64,000 nt of DNA from Methylotenera_A sp031379885 (GTDB lineage Bacteria; Pseudomonadota; Gammaproteobacteria; Burkholderiales; Methylophilaceae), in NCBI GenBank assembly GCA_031379885.1, contig JANNFN010000181.1:1-64000 (forward strand). Reading direction: 5' to 3'. Shown one piece after another: positions 24,620-32,443 of the stretch. How positions within the stretch are numbered: position 1 is the stretch's first letter; each line of letters starts with the position of its first letter. The notes below the pieces were generated by a model. The model was given only the letters and a program-made list of their open reading frames with translations, searched no databases and was not told the origin of the DNA. Position numbers and translations under genes: made by a program.

Positions 24620-25258
24620 ATGGATTTGTTTGAGAATATTCAACCTAACAAGTTAGAAATTGATAAAGATGCTTACTTTCTGTCAGGTTATGCACTAATC
24701 AATGAAAAAGCACTCATGATTGGTTTGCAGGAGATTTTAAATCAAGCGCCGCCGCGCCATATGATGACAAAAATGGGTTTTTACACTTCAGCCGAGATGA
24801 CTAATTGTGGTCAGCTGGGTTGGATTTCAGACAGCAAAGGCTATCGTTATGATGCATTAGATCCACAAACGGGAAAGCTTTGGCCTACAATGCCAATCAG
24901 TTTTTTAAAGCTAGCACAGAATGCGGCGATTGAAGCTGGTTTTGGTGATTTTAAGCCCGATGCTTGCTTAGTTAATCAATACAAAGTGGGTGCGAGTATG
25001 GGTTTGCACCAAGATAAAAACGAGCTAGATTTTACCCAGCCCATAGTCAGTGTTTCGCTCGGCATTCCCGCCACTTTTCAGTTTGGCGGCTTAAGTCGTA
25101 GCGATAAACCGATCAAAATCCAGTTAACGCATGGCGATATTGTGGTTTGGGGCAAAGAAGCGCGCTTAAAATATCACGGAATCATGCCTCTGAAGCCCAA
25201 TATCCATGCGGTGCTCGGACCATATCGTTATAACCTGACTTTTAGAAAAGCGGGTTAG
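24620..25258 (+). CDS. alkB: AlkB: 2-oxoglutarate/Fe(II) DNA demethylase
   Basis: 212 residues. Iron ligands are H and D in GLHQDKNELD and H in KYHGIMPLK; the 2-oxoglutarate-binding end is RYNLTFRKAG. Family motifs include QLGWISDSKGYRYDALDP and PIVSVSLGIPATFQFGG. It removes methyl groups from N1-methyladenine and N3-methylcytosine by oxidation. It starts on the base after the ada stop. The region coding for KPNIHAV contains the dispersed 12-base word, without a length change compared with the E. coli protein as I recall it. Confidence 0.96.
   Translation: MDLFENIQPNKLEIDKDAYFLSGYALINEKALMIGLQEILNQAPPRHMMTKMGFYTSAEMTNCGQLGWISDSKGYRYDALDPQTGKLWPTMPISFLKLAQNAAIEAGFGDFKPDACLVNQYKVGASMGLHQDKNELDFTQPIVSVSLGIPATFQFGGLSRSDKPIKIQLTHGDIVVWGKEARLKYHGIMPLKPNIHAVLGPYRYNLTFRKAG
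25199..25210 (+). repeat. Core word AATATCCATGCG inside alkB
   Basis: Exact match, extended to CCCAATATCCATGCGG (25196-25211), which reads as codons for P-N-I-H-A. It lies in a conserved part of the protein, so it was probably shaped by base substitution rather than by insertion. Confidence 0.8.
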
Positions 25259-25273
25259 AAATTGTGCGTAAAG

Positions 25274-25597
25274 TTAGCCTTTAAACTTTGCAATAATTCG
25301 CCTGTACGCTTGGCTTAAGGCGTTGCCATCTAGCTGATAATGTTTATGTAGCGCTTGTTTTACTTCCCAGTTCGCAGTCATGCCTGCAGGAAAAGTCAAT
25401 AAATCTCCTTTGCCAAAACTAATAGGCGCGCCACCTATGGGTGTAATGACGCATTCACCTTCTAAAATATAAGCGACTTCTTGCTCATGAAAAGTCCAAG
25501 GGAAAACGGAAACTTCTTTTTGCCAGGTAGGCCATTTACTCACGCCTAACGACTCGAGATGACTTTGAGTGGGATTCTTTTCGATGGTGATTTGCAT
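25274..25597 (-). CDS. Cupin-domain protein (DUF861 type)
   Basis: 107 residues with the single cupin fold: FPWTFHEQEVAYILEGECVITP (first motif, H and E metal ligands) and FGKGDLLTFPAGMTANWEV (second motif). This is the (S)-ureidoglycine aminohydrolase-like cupin_3 family, whose small members are mostly of unknown role. It is convergent with alkB, 15 bases apart. Confidence 0.85.
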   Translation of the reverse strand: MQITIEKNPTQSHLESLGVSKWPTWQKEVSVFPWTFHEQEVAYILEGECVITPIGGAPISFGKGDLLTFPAGMTANWEVKQALHKHYQLDGNALSQAYRRIIAKFKG

Positions 25598-25678
25598 GTG
25601 TGTCCTTTAATAAAGCGTGTATTTTAGCTTATGGCAGCCTTCGGTAGTAAAATGTCATTTTGTGTTAAAAAGTAAACG

Positions 25679-26614
25679 ATGCGCGTTAACATACAACAGG
25701 CGATTGCCAAATTAAAAAATGGTGAAGTGGTGGCGATTCCCACAGAAACGGTTTATGGCTTGGCGGCGGATGCGACTAATGACGAAGCTTTGCGTCAAAT
25801 TTATGCGATTAAACAACGCCCTGCCGATAATCCATTGATTGTGCATATTGCCGATTTAACTCAAGTGAATGATTGGGCGGCTGATTTTTCACCGCTTGCG
25901 CAAAAACTAGCGCAAACGTTTTGGCCAGGGCCTTTTACGCTGGTACTGCCAGCTAAGGAGAGTGTTTCAACAATTGTGCGCGGCAATCAGCCAACTGTGG
26001 CGTTGCGTATACCACGTCACGCTTTAACTTTGCAGTTGCTTAGAGAGAGTGGCTTGGCACTAGCCGCGCCATCTGCCAACAAGTTTACGCAATTAAGCCC
26101 TACCACTGCGGCCCATGTTGAAGCGGGTTTGGGTAAAGACATTGCTGTGCTAGACGGCGGCGCATGCAAAGTGGGTATCGAGTCAACGATTGTGAGTGTT
26201 CAAGGCGATGATTGGCAGTTGCTGCGTTTAGGAATGGTCTCAGAGGCTAGTATTGAAGCGATTGCTGGCAGGCCTGCTTTAAAAAATCAACTCAACTTAC
26301 CAAAAGCGCCTGGCCAGCATTTGCTACATTATTCACCTAAAACGCCTATTAAGTTATTTGCGACGCGTAGTGCACTGGTTAATTTTGCTAAAACTTCACA
26401 AAAAAGCAGTGTAGCGTTGTTGATTGGTGAGGGCTCTGCGCCAGTATGTAAGTCTATAAATCTGCCTAATCAGGCAGCACATGTGGCTGAACAGCTATAT
26501 AGCGCCCTACATACTATGGATGCCTTTAATGTAGAGCAGTTACTAGTAGAAACGCCACCAAATGCGCCAGAGTGGCTAGCGATTTTGGATAGATTAGCGC
26601 GTGCCGCGCACTAA
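25679..26614 (+). CDS. tsaC: L-threonylcarbamoyladenylate synthase (Sua5 type)
   Basis: 311 residues. The YrdC domain (residues 1-195) has KNGEVVAIPTETVYGLAADATN, IKQRPADNPLIVHI, WPGPFTLVLPAK and ALRIPRH. It makes the threonylcarbamoyl-AMP used for the t6A tRNA modification. The extra C-terminal domain (about 215-311) makes this the longer Sua5 form rather than the short TsaC form of E. coli. Start ATG at 25679; no strong ribosome site visible. Confidence 0.93.
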   Translation: MRVNIQQAIAKLKNGEVVAIPTETVYGLAADATNDEALRQIYAIKQRPADNPLIVHIADLTQVNDWAADFSPLAQKLAQTFWPGPFTLVLPAKESVSTIVRGNQPTVALRIPRHALTLQLLRESGLALAAPSANKFTQLSPTTAAHVEAGLGKDIAVLDGGACKVGIESTIVSVQGDDWQLLRLGMVSEASIEAIAGRPALKNQLNLPKAPGQHLLHYSPKTPIKLFATRSALVNFAKTSQKSSVALLIGEGSAPVCKSINLPNQAAHVAEQLYSALHTMDAFNVEQLLVETPPNAPEWLAILDRLARAAH

Positions 26615-26697
26615 AAAGAGCACTTGTTTTTATGCTAAAAAAGGCGTAGTTTAATCGTTCCTGCTTAGCAGTATTAAGTGGCAAAAATGGGTAAATT

Positions 26698-26919
26698 ATG
26701 CCAGACAATAAATACGGATTAGGAAGCGCCAAAGTAGCAACTGAGCATCATGAGTCGCATCATAAAACTGCGGCCACACAGCCTATTCATTGCAAGTTTT
26801 GCAATAGTACCAATTTGACTTTAAGTCCAACCATGCATGACCATCGTTGTAATGATTGTGGCGAGTGGCAAAACGACGTTCCGCAGGGTTATTCAACAGG
26901 CAGAAGTAGCGACTACTAA
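26698..26919 (+). CDS. Small zinc-ribbon protein
   Basis: 73 residues: a His-rich N-terminal part (EHHESHHK) and then HCKFCNSTNL ... HRCNDCGEW, a CxxC...CxxC pair typical of a zinc ribbon. The protein is probably a metal- or nucleic-acid-binding factor; family not recognised. Its last 27 bases overlap, in opposite direction, with the last 27 bases of the protease gene at 26893-27933. Confidence 0.7.
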   Translation: MPDNKYGLGSAKVATEHHESHHKTAATQPIHCKFCNSTNLTLSPTMHDHRCNDCGEWQNDVPQGYSTGRSSDY

Positions 26920-27933
26920 GTCGCAACCAGTTTTGCTTAGTTTTAGCGCTTCGTTGAACTCCTCATCCAGCTCGCTATCAATGGCTTTTAGTGCGACACG
27001 TGTTTTTTCTACGTCATCAGTTTTACCTGCACGATTTGCTACAAGCCCCAACTCAATTAGCGTTGCAACATGCTGAGGATGTAGGCTTAACACTTTTTGA
27101 AAGTATTGATTGGCTTTTGTTAAATCACCTAGTTTCTCTTCGGCTACTCCCGCATAAAATAAGGCTTCTGGGCTAGTTGACTCTTTAGCAATCCATTCCT
27201 GCGCCACTATCTTTAGATCAACCCACTTCTCGTTTTGATATGGCAGTACTACACGCATAAAAAATGGTCGTAGTAGCTCTGGTGCATCCCAAAATGGAAC
27301 TTCATCGGTTTTAAGTGATGCTGTCTCTGGCGCGTCTAATAGTGCTTTTACCCACTTCACTGGCACATTATAAAAAAACGCGCCGTGTCCAGGGCTTTTG
27401 AAAGTGCTAATAGCAATTAGCTTGCCTTCAGAATCAAACACTGGGCTACCACTAGCACCCATTACGAATGAGGCATCGGTACGTACTACTTGGCTGTCAT
27501 CCAGTGAATATAAGGCTTTAATTTTACCTGTTGTAGATTGCGGTTTGGGTGGTCCACCAGGAAAACCGATTGAAAATATCGCTTGCTCGTATTTTAAATT
27601 TTCAGAATCACCTAAGTCTACTGGTTTTAAGTCTAAATATTGAAAGCGTAAAACACACAGATCATGCTTCCAATCGGCTTTCATGGCATCGGGTATAAAA
27701 CTTTCGCCAAATTTGGTAATTTTAACGCCAGTAGCGTTAGCGAGCACATGGCAATTTGTTGCAACTAAATCCTTACCTACCACCACGCCCGTACCCACAC
27801 CATGGCCGCCAGATTTAGTTGCCACATGCACCTTGACGACAGAAGCTTTAAGTTTGTAAGCAAGCTCGGTCACAGTTTCAGCCGTTGAGCCATGAGCAAA
27901 TATGAGCCCTAGGATGGTCAGTAATATACGCAT
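26893..27933 (-). CDS. Secreted trypsin-like serine protease with TPR tail (copy 3)
   Basis: About 346 residues. Signal peptide (MRILLTILGLIFAHGSTAE), protease domain with triad NCHVLANA (His), KHDLCVLRF (Asp) and GASGSPVFD (Ser), then TPR-like repeats (EALFYAGVAEEKLGDLTKANQYFQKVLSLHPQHV). It ends with a Cys-containing tail, LVVATSAC. Close to the two copies at 4.6-7.3 kb. The ATG at 27933 begins the signal peptide; the frame open to 27969 is probably not used. It overlaps the convergent zinc-ribbon gene at its 3' end. Confidence 0.82.
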   Translation of the reverse strand: MRILLTILGLIFAHGSTAETVTELAYKLKASVVKVHVATKSGGHGVGTGVVVGKDLVATNCHVLANATGVKITKFGESFIPDAMKADWKHDLCVLRFQYLDLKPVDLGDSENLKYEQAIFSIGFPGGPPKPQSTTGKIKALYSLDDSQVVRTDASFVMGASGSPVFDSEGKLIAISTFKSPGHGAFFYNVPVKWVKALLDAPETASLKTDEVPFWDAPELLRPFFMRVVLPYQNEKWVDLKIVAQEWIAKESTSPEALFYAGVAEEKLGDLTKANQYFQKVLSLHPQHVATLIELGLVANRAGKTDDVEKTRVALKAIDSELDEEFNEALKLSKTGCDLVVATSAC

Positions 27934-28084
27934 ATAAAGGCTCTCTTTGTTTAAAGTGCGAAAACTCAATATAAAATAGTTATTTCAACCAAATAGTATA
28001 CTGCCAAAATTAATTGATATTGTGTGTGACAACGCTCACAAAGCTAGTAAAATAACGTTTTTAAAATAAAAATTTCTTGTCTTT

Positions 28085-28819
28085 ATGCTAGTTCAATCAC
28101 ACATTGCAGATTTGCCCACACCTACTGGGGTTATGCGCACTTATGTGCACCGCCCTACACATGGTAAGCAAGTGCCAGCCATTTTGTTTTATTCTGAAAT
28201 TTTTCAGCAAACGGGGCCAATTGAGCGCGCGGCACGTTTTATGGCGGGTCAGGGCTATGCAGTGCTAGTGCCTGAGGTGTTTCACGAGCTCAACCCAATC
28301 GGCACGGTGTTAGGCTATGATAATGCTGGTCGCGATAAAGGTAATGCCGATAAAGCAGCGAAAGACGTGCAAGCTTATGATAGCGATAACCAAGCGATGA
28401 TAACGTATTTAGGCAAGCAAGATTGGTACAATGGTAATGTGGGCGCCATGGGTTTTTGTATTGGTGGCCATCTGGCATTTCGTGCAGCGCTGCAGCCAGA
28501 AGTAAAAGCTAGCGCGTGTTTTTATGCGACAGATTTACACAATAATAATATTCCCAACAAACCAAATCAACATAGTATGGATAGATTGGCCGACATCAAG
28601 GGCGAGCTGATGATGATTTGGGGTAAGCAAGATAATCATGTGCCCACGGAATGCCGCGTGTTGGTGTACCAAAAATTATTAGCATCTAATGTAAATTTCA
28701 CCTGGCATGAATTCAATGGCCAGCATGCGTTTATGCGTGATGAAGATGAGCGTTATGACGCACAACTTGAGCTGATTACTTATCAATTGGCTTTGCAAAT
28801 GTTTAGCAGAACATTGTAG
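28085..28819 (+). CDS. Dienelactone hydrolase family protein
   Basis: 244 residues of the alpha/beta-hydrolase fold. The nucleophile elbow is GAMGFCIGGH with Cys, the acid is presumably in WGKQDNHVP, and the His is in NGQHAFMRDEDERYD. The Cys-type nucleophile is characteristic of dienelactone hydrolase, which opens lactone rings. The physiological substrate here is not evident from the neighbours. It is divergent from protease copy 3. Confidence 0.88.
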   Translation: MLVQSHIADLPTPTGVMRTYVHRPTHGKQVPAILFYSEIFQQTGPIERAARFMAGQGYAVLVPEVFHELNPIGTVLGYDNAGRDKGNADKAAKDVQAYDSDNQAMITYLGKQDWYNGNVGAMGFCIGGHLAFRAALQPEVKASACFYATDLHNNNIPNKPNQHSMDRLADIKGELMMIWGKQDNHVPTECRVLVYQKLLASNVNFTWHEFNGQHAFMRDEDERYDAQLELITYQLALQMFSRTL

Positions 28820-28929
28820 ATTTCTTACGATTCAACTGTAAATTAAGCCTTATTATTGTGCTTTATCATCCATTTGTAATTTGATTCACAACTGTAGTAT
28901 TGCAATTACTTATTTAAAAGAGAGCTGTT

Positions 28930-30447
28930 ATGACCACGAAAAATGCTGATATTGGCCTAGTTGGCCTTGCTGTGATGGGGCAAAATCTAGCCCTAAACAT
29001 TGCCGATCATGGCTATACCATTGCGGTATACAACCGTGACCCTAAAAAAATGACTAACTTCATTAAGGAGTGCAAAGCTAATGAGCCGTCACATGCTAAT
29101 GTGGTGGGGCATGCTGATTTAGCATCATTTGTATTGAGCATTAAGCGTCCGCGCAAGATCGTGTTGCTTGTTAAAGCTGGTAGCGCAACTGATGTAACGA
29201 TTAACGCATTGCTACCTTTCTTAGAGCAAGGCGACATTATTATTGACGGTGGTAATTCATTGTGGACGGATACAATTCGTCGCGAAAAAGAGCTGGCAGT
29301 GAAGGGCATCGATTTTATCGGTTCTGGCGTATCTGGTGGCGAAACTGGCGCACGTTTTGGCCCAAGCTTAATGCCTTCAGGTACACGCAAAGCATGGGCC
29401 AGTTTAGAGCCTATTTGGCGCGATATCGCTGCAAAAGTGAATAACGAGACAGGCGAACCTATGGAGGGTGGCAAGCCAGGCAAGCCAGTTGTGGGTGGTT
29501 TCTCTTGTGCAGAATATATTGGTCCGGATGGTTCAGGCCATTACGTAAAAATGGTGCATAACGGTATTGAATATATCGATATGCAATTGATCTGCGAAGC
29601 TTACTGGCTTATGAAAAACTTGCTTGGTATGCCTGCAGATGAAATTGGTAAGGTGTTTGCTGAGTGGAACAAAGGGGCGCTGTCTAGCTTCTTAATTGAA
29701 ATTACCGCCGATATTCTGAAACAAAAAGATCCGATGACTAAAGGCTTCTTGGTGGATCAAATTTTAGATACTGCAGGCCAAAAAGGCACAGGTCAGTGGA
29801 CAGCGGCAAATGCGCTTGAGTTGGGCGCACCAGCCAATGCGATTGCGGCAGCAGTTTATGCACGTGCACTTTCAAGCTTAAAAGAAGAGCGTGTAGAAGC
29901 CAGCAAAATCTTAAAAGGCCCAGAAGTAACCAAAGTGACGGGCGACAAAAAAGAAATTATCGAAGCGATTAAAAATGCGTTATATTGCTCAAAAATTTGT
30001 GCCTATGCGCAAGGCTTCCAATTGATTGATAAGGCACAAGTGGCTTATAACTGGAAATTAAACTTTGGTGAGATTGCCCAAATTTGGCGCGGCGGCTGTA
30101 TTATCCGTGCTCGTTTCTTGCAAAAAATCACCAACGCTTATGCACTTAACTCGCGTTTGAAAAACTTGATGCTAGATCCATATTTTACTAACGCAATGAA
30201 CGAAGGCCAAGCTGGTTGGCGCAAGGTTATTGCCTTGGCAGTAACTAACGGTATACCAGCGCAGGGTTTTAGTGCTGCACTTGCTTATTATGATGGGTAT
30301 CGCAGTGCTGATTTGCCAGCTAATTTATTGCAAGGCCAGCGTGATTACTTTGGTGCGCATACCTATGAGCGTAAAGATCAGCCGCGTGGTCAGTTCTACC
30401 ACTTGGATTGGCCAGAAGCAAAGCGCCCACAGCTGTTAATTGAATAA
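28930..30447 (+). CDS. gnd: 6-phosphogluconate dehydrogenase (decarboxylating)
   Basis: 505 residues, somewhat longer than the 468 residues of E. coli. NADP-binding start IGLVGLAVMGQNLALNIADHG, then GDIIIDGGNSLWTDT, FIGSGVSGGETGARFGPSLMPSG, the substrate motif GHYVKMVHNGIEYIDMQ, and GQKGTGQWTAANALELG. It yields ribulose 5-phosphate, CO2 and NADPH. In ribulose-monophosphate methylotrophs this enzyme also closes the formaldehyde oxidation cycle, which would fit the suggested host. GAGAG before the ATG; a terminator follows. Confidence 0.97.
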   Translation: MTTKNADIGLVGLAVMGQNLALNIADHGYTIAVYNRDPKKMTNFIKECKANEPSHANVVGHADLASFVLSIKRPRKIVLLVKAGSATDVTINALLPFLEQGDIIIDGGNSLWTDTIRREKELAVKGIDFIGSGVSGGETGARFGPSLMPSGTRKAWASLEPIWRDIAAKVNNETGEPMEGGKPGKPVVGGFSCAEYIGPDGSGHYVKMVHNGIEYIDMQLICEAYWLMKNLLGMPADEIGKVFAEWNKGALSSFLIEITADILKQKDPMTKGFLVDQILDTAGQKGTGQWTAANALELGAPANAIAAAVYARALSSLKEERVEASKILKGPEVTKVTGDKKEIIEAIKNALYCSKICAYAQGFQLIDKAQVAYNWKLNFGEIAQIWRGGCIIRARFLQKITNAYALNSRLKNLMLDPYFTNAMNEGQAGWRKVIALAVTNGIPAQGFSAALAYYDGYRSADLPANLLQGQRDYFGAHTYERKDQPRGQFYHLDWPEAKRPQLLIE

Positions 30448-30469
30448 CCGATTAAATAACTGAACAAAC

Positions 30470-30499
30470 GTGGGCTGGCGATGTTGTCGCCCACTTTTT
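30470..30499 (+). terminator. Rho-independent terminator of gnd
   Basis: GTGGGC (30470-30475) pairs with GCCCAC (30489-30494), with further partial pairing inside, followed by five T. Confidence 0.8.
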
Positions 30500-30534
30500 A
30501 TTAAGAAGTATTAATTAACTGTTTTAAGTCAAAC

Positions 30535-30726
30535 TTAAACACAGTCGCTATAAGCTTCCAGCGTAAGATTAAAGTTTTTGTGTTTTTGCAAATCTACAAC
30601 GTTGGATTGTTTTACATCGACTTTATCAGACTTTTGGTTCAGCGTTGAGTTATAAACTTCGCTCACTAGTTCTGGTTTTGCTATTTGTTTTACACTGTTA
30701 CTATTTAAATTTAAAGCTTGCATCAT
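30535..30726 (-). CDS. Small hydrophilic protein, unknown
   Basis: 63 residues, rich in N, K, S and Q, with no membrane helix (MMQALNLNSNSVKQIAKPEL ... LTLEAYSDC). AAGGAAA precedes the start, so it is probably translated. The composition suggests a partly disordered protein. Not recognised. Confidence 0.5.
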   Translation of the reverse strand: MMQALNLNSNSVKQIAKPELVSEVYNSTLNQKSDKVDVKQSNVVDLQKHKNFNLTLEAYSDCV

Positions 30727-31025
30727 ATTTTCCTTTTGGGAGTTAAAATCTACAGGAATTGTGTTCCTGTAGCATGTGAGTTTAATTTATCAAATAAATT
30801 CATTACCTTTACAGCATTAGTCGATAAATCATTAAAATCATTACATTTCTACCTATAACGCAGATAACCTGTTGCGGAATACATAAAATAACAATTATTT
30901 ATTGCATGGTTAGCTATAAGCAATAGTTATACCAAAATAAACTGTGACAAAAAATAAGTTTTTAAAATTACGCATAATCTTCGCAATGGCCGTAGAATAT
31001 GGTTCTTTCATGTAATTAAGAAGAT
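30727..31025. other. Divergent intergenic region upstream of thiS
   Basis: About 300 AT-rich bases. I looked for a thiamine-pyrophosphate riboswitch (the conserved CUGAGA and the ACCUGAUC blocks) and did not find one. Confidence 0.5.
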
Positions 31026-31229
31026 ATGATAATTTTTATTAATGGCAATGTTAAGCAGTTCGATAACGAGAAAATGACAATCTCTGCGCTGGTTGTGACA
31101 CTTAATTTAACTGAGAAGCGCCTTGCAATTGAAAAAAATGGAGAAATTGTCCCGCGTAGTCAGTTTTCAGAAGCGAAATTGCAAGATGGTGATAAATTAG
31201 AAATTGTTGGCGCTGTTGGTGGTGGATAA
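31026..31229 (+). CDS. thiS: Sulfur carrier protein ThiS
   Basis: 67 residues with the beta-grasp pattern and the C-terminal GAVGGG required for thiocarboxylate formation. ThiS delivers sulfur to ThiG for the thiazole part of thiamine. AAGAAG precedes the start. The downstream thiG begins four bases later. Confidence 0.95.
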   Translation: MIIFINGNVKQFDNEKMTISALVVTLNLTEKRLAIEKNGEIVPRSQFSEAKLQDGDKLEIVGAVGGG

Positions 31230-31233
31230 CTTA

Positions 31234-32028
31234 ATGAGTAAGAATAAACAATTAAATATTGCGGGCAAAGATTACCACTCGCGTTTGCTGGTGGGTACAG
31301 GAAAATATAAAGATTTTGCTGAAACGCGTGCCGCGATTGACGCGAGTGGTGCGCAGATAATCACTGTGGCCATAAGGCGTACAAATATTGGCCAAACTGC
31401 GGGCGAGCCTTCGTTACTAGAGTTTTTACCACCAGAAGAATTTACTTATTTGCCCAATACCGCAGGCTGTTATTCGGCCGATGACGCTGTGCGCACATTA
31501 CGCTTGGCGCGTGAATTGTTAGATGGCCATAATCTTGTGAAGTTAGAAGTGTTGGGCGACCCAAGAACCTTGTATCCGAATGTGATTGAAACAATTGCTG
31601 CAGCAAAAGTGCTGGTGAAAGATGGCTTTGATGTGATGGTGTATACCTCTGACGACCCCATTATTGCTAAGCAGTTGGAAGATATTGGTTGTTGTGCGGT
31701 GATGCCTCTAGCCTCGCTCATCGGCTCTGGCATGGGCATTTTAAATCCATGGAATTTGCAAATTATTATCGAAAATGCAAAAATTCCCGTGTTGGTTGAT
31801 GCAGGCGTCGGCTGCGCGGGTGATGCGGCGATTGCCATGGAGCTTGGTTGTGATGGTGTTTTGATGAACACCGCCATTGCATCTGCAAGCGATCCAATTA
31901 TGATGGCAGGTGCGATGAGGAAGGCCATAGAAGCCGGTCGCGAATCTTTTCTTGCAGGGCGAATGCCTAAAAAACTATATTCAGCCAGCCCTAGTTCGCC
32001 AACCTCTGGTTTAATAACATCAGGTTGA
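31234..32028 (+). CDS. thiG: Thiazole synthase ThiG
   Basis: About 264 residues. The family sequence is plain: YHSRLLVGTGKYKDF, ASGAQIITVAIRRTNIGQ, LLEFLPPEEFTYLPNTAGCYSADDAVRT, the conserved VKLEVLGDPRTLYPN, VMVYTSDDP and VLVDAGVGCAGDAAIAMELGCDGVLMNTAIASASDP. It builds the thiazole phosphate from 1-deoxyxylulose 5-phosphate, dehydroglycine and ThiS-thiocarboxylate. The frame opens at 31204 within thiS; the ATG at 31234 is the natural start. Confidence 0.97.
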   Translation: MSKNKQLNIAGKDYHSRLLVGTGKYKDFAETRAAIDASGAQIITVAIRRTNIGQTAGEPSLLEFLPPEEFTYLPNTAGCYSADDAVRTLRLARELLDGHNLVKLEVLGDPRTLYPNVIETIAAAKVLVKDGFDVMVYTSDDPIIAKQLEDIGCCAVMPLASLIGSGMGILNPWNLQIIIENAKIPVLVDAGVGCAGDAAIAMELGCDGVLMNTAIASASDPIMMAGAMRKAIEAGRESFLAGRMPKKLYSASPSSPTSGLITSG

Positions 32029-32036
32029 TAAGTTGA

Positions 32037-32423
32037 ATGACAGCTATAAGTAAAAAGTATGCATTTTCTGTCAGTGTTGAAACTGCTTATTTGCCAGACC
32101 AATCCAATCCTGATGAAAATAAATATGCCTTTGCTTACAAGGTAATGATTAGCAATGTCGGTAGTGTTGTAGCCCAGTTAATAAGCAGACATTGGATAAT
32201 TACTGATGCGAATAATCATGTTCAAGAGGTGAAAGGTTTGGGTGTAGTGGGCGCGCAACCCTTGTTACAGCCAGGTCAACAGTTTGAATATACCAGTGGC
32301 ACATTATTAGCGACTCCAATCGGCTCAATGTGCGGTACTTATAAAATTGTGGCTGAGGATGGCACCATGTTTGATGCAGTGATTGAGTCATTTACCTTGG
32401 CCGTGCCAAAGATGTTGAATTAG
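32037..32423 (+). CDS. apaG: ApaG domain protein
   Basis: 128 residues of the ApaG family: FSVSVETAYLPDQSNPDENKY, FAYKVMISNVGS, SRHWIITDANNHVQEVKGLGVVG, QPLLQPGQQFEYTSGTLL and the end MCGTYKIVAEDGTMFDA. The protein has a fibronectin-type beta sandwich and its biochemical role is not settled; in many proteobacteria it is linked to cobalt or magnesium transport and to apaH. Here it is between thiG and mltA with short gaps. Confidence 0.95.
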   Translation: MTAISKKYAFSVSVETAYLPDQSNPDENKYAFAYKVMISNVGSVVAQLISRHWIITDANNHVQEVKGLGVVGAQPLLQPGQQFEYTSGTLLATPIGSMCGTYKIVAEDGTMFDAVIESFTLAVPKMLN

Positions 32424-32443
32424 GATTGAATGAATTAAGTTAA

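Noticed and set aside
30727..31025. Thiamine-pyrophosphate riboswitch upstream of thiS
   Set aside because: The conserved CUGAGA and ACCUGAUC blocks are not present.
31470..32102. 210-codon reverse frame over thiG and apaG
   Set aside because: thiG is unmistakable on the other strand; the reverse frame has no family features.
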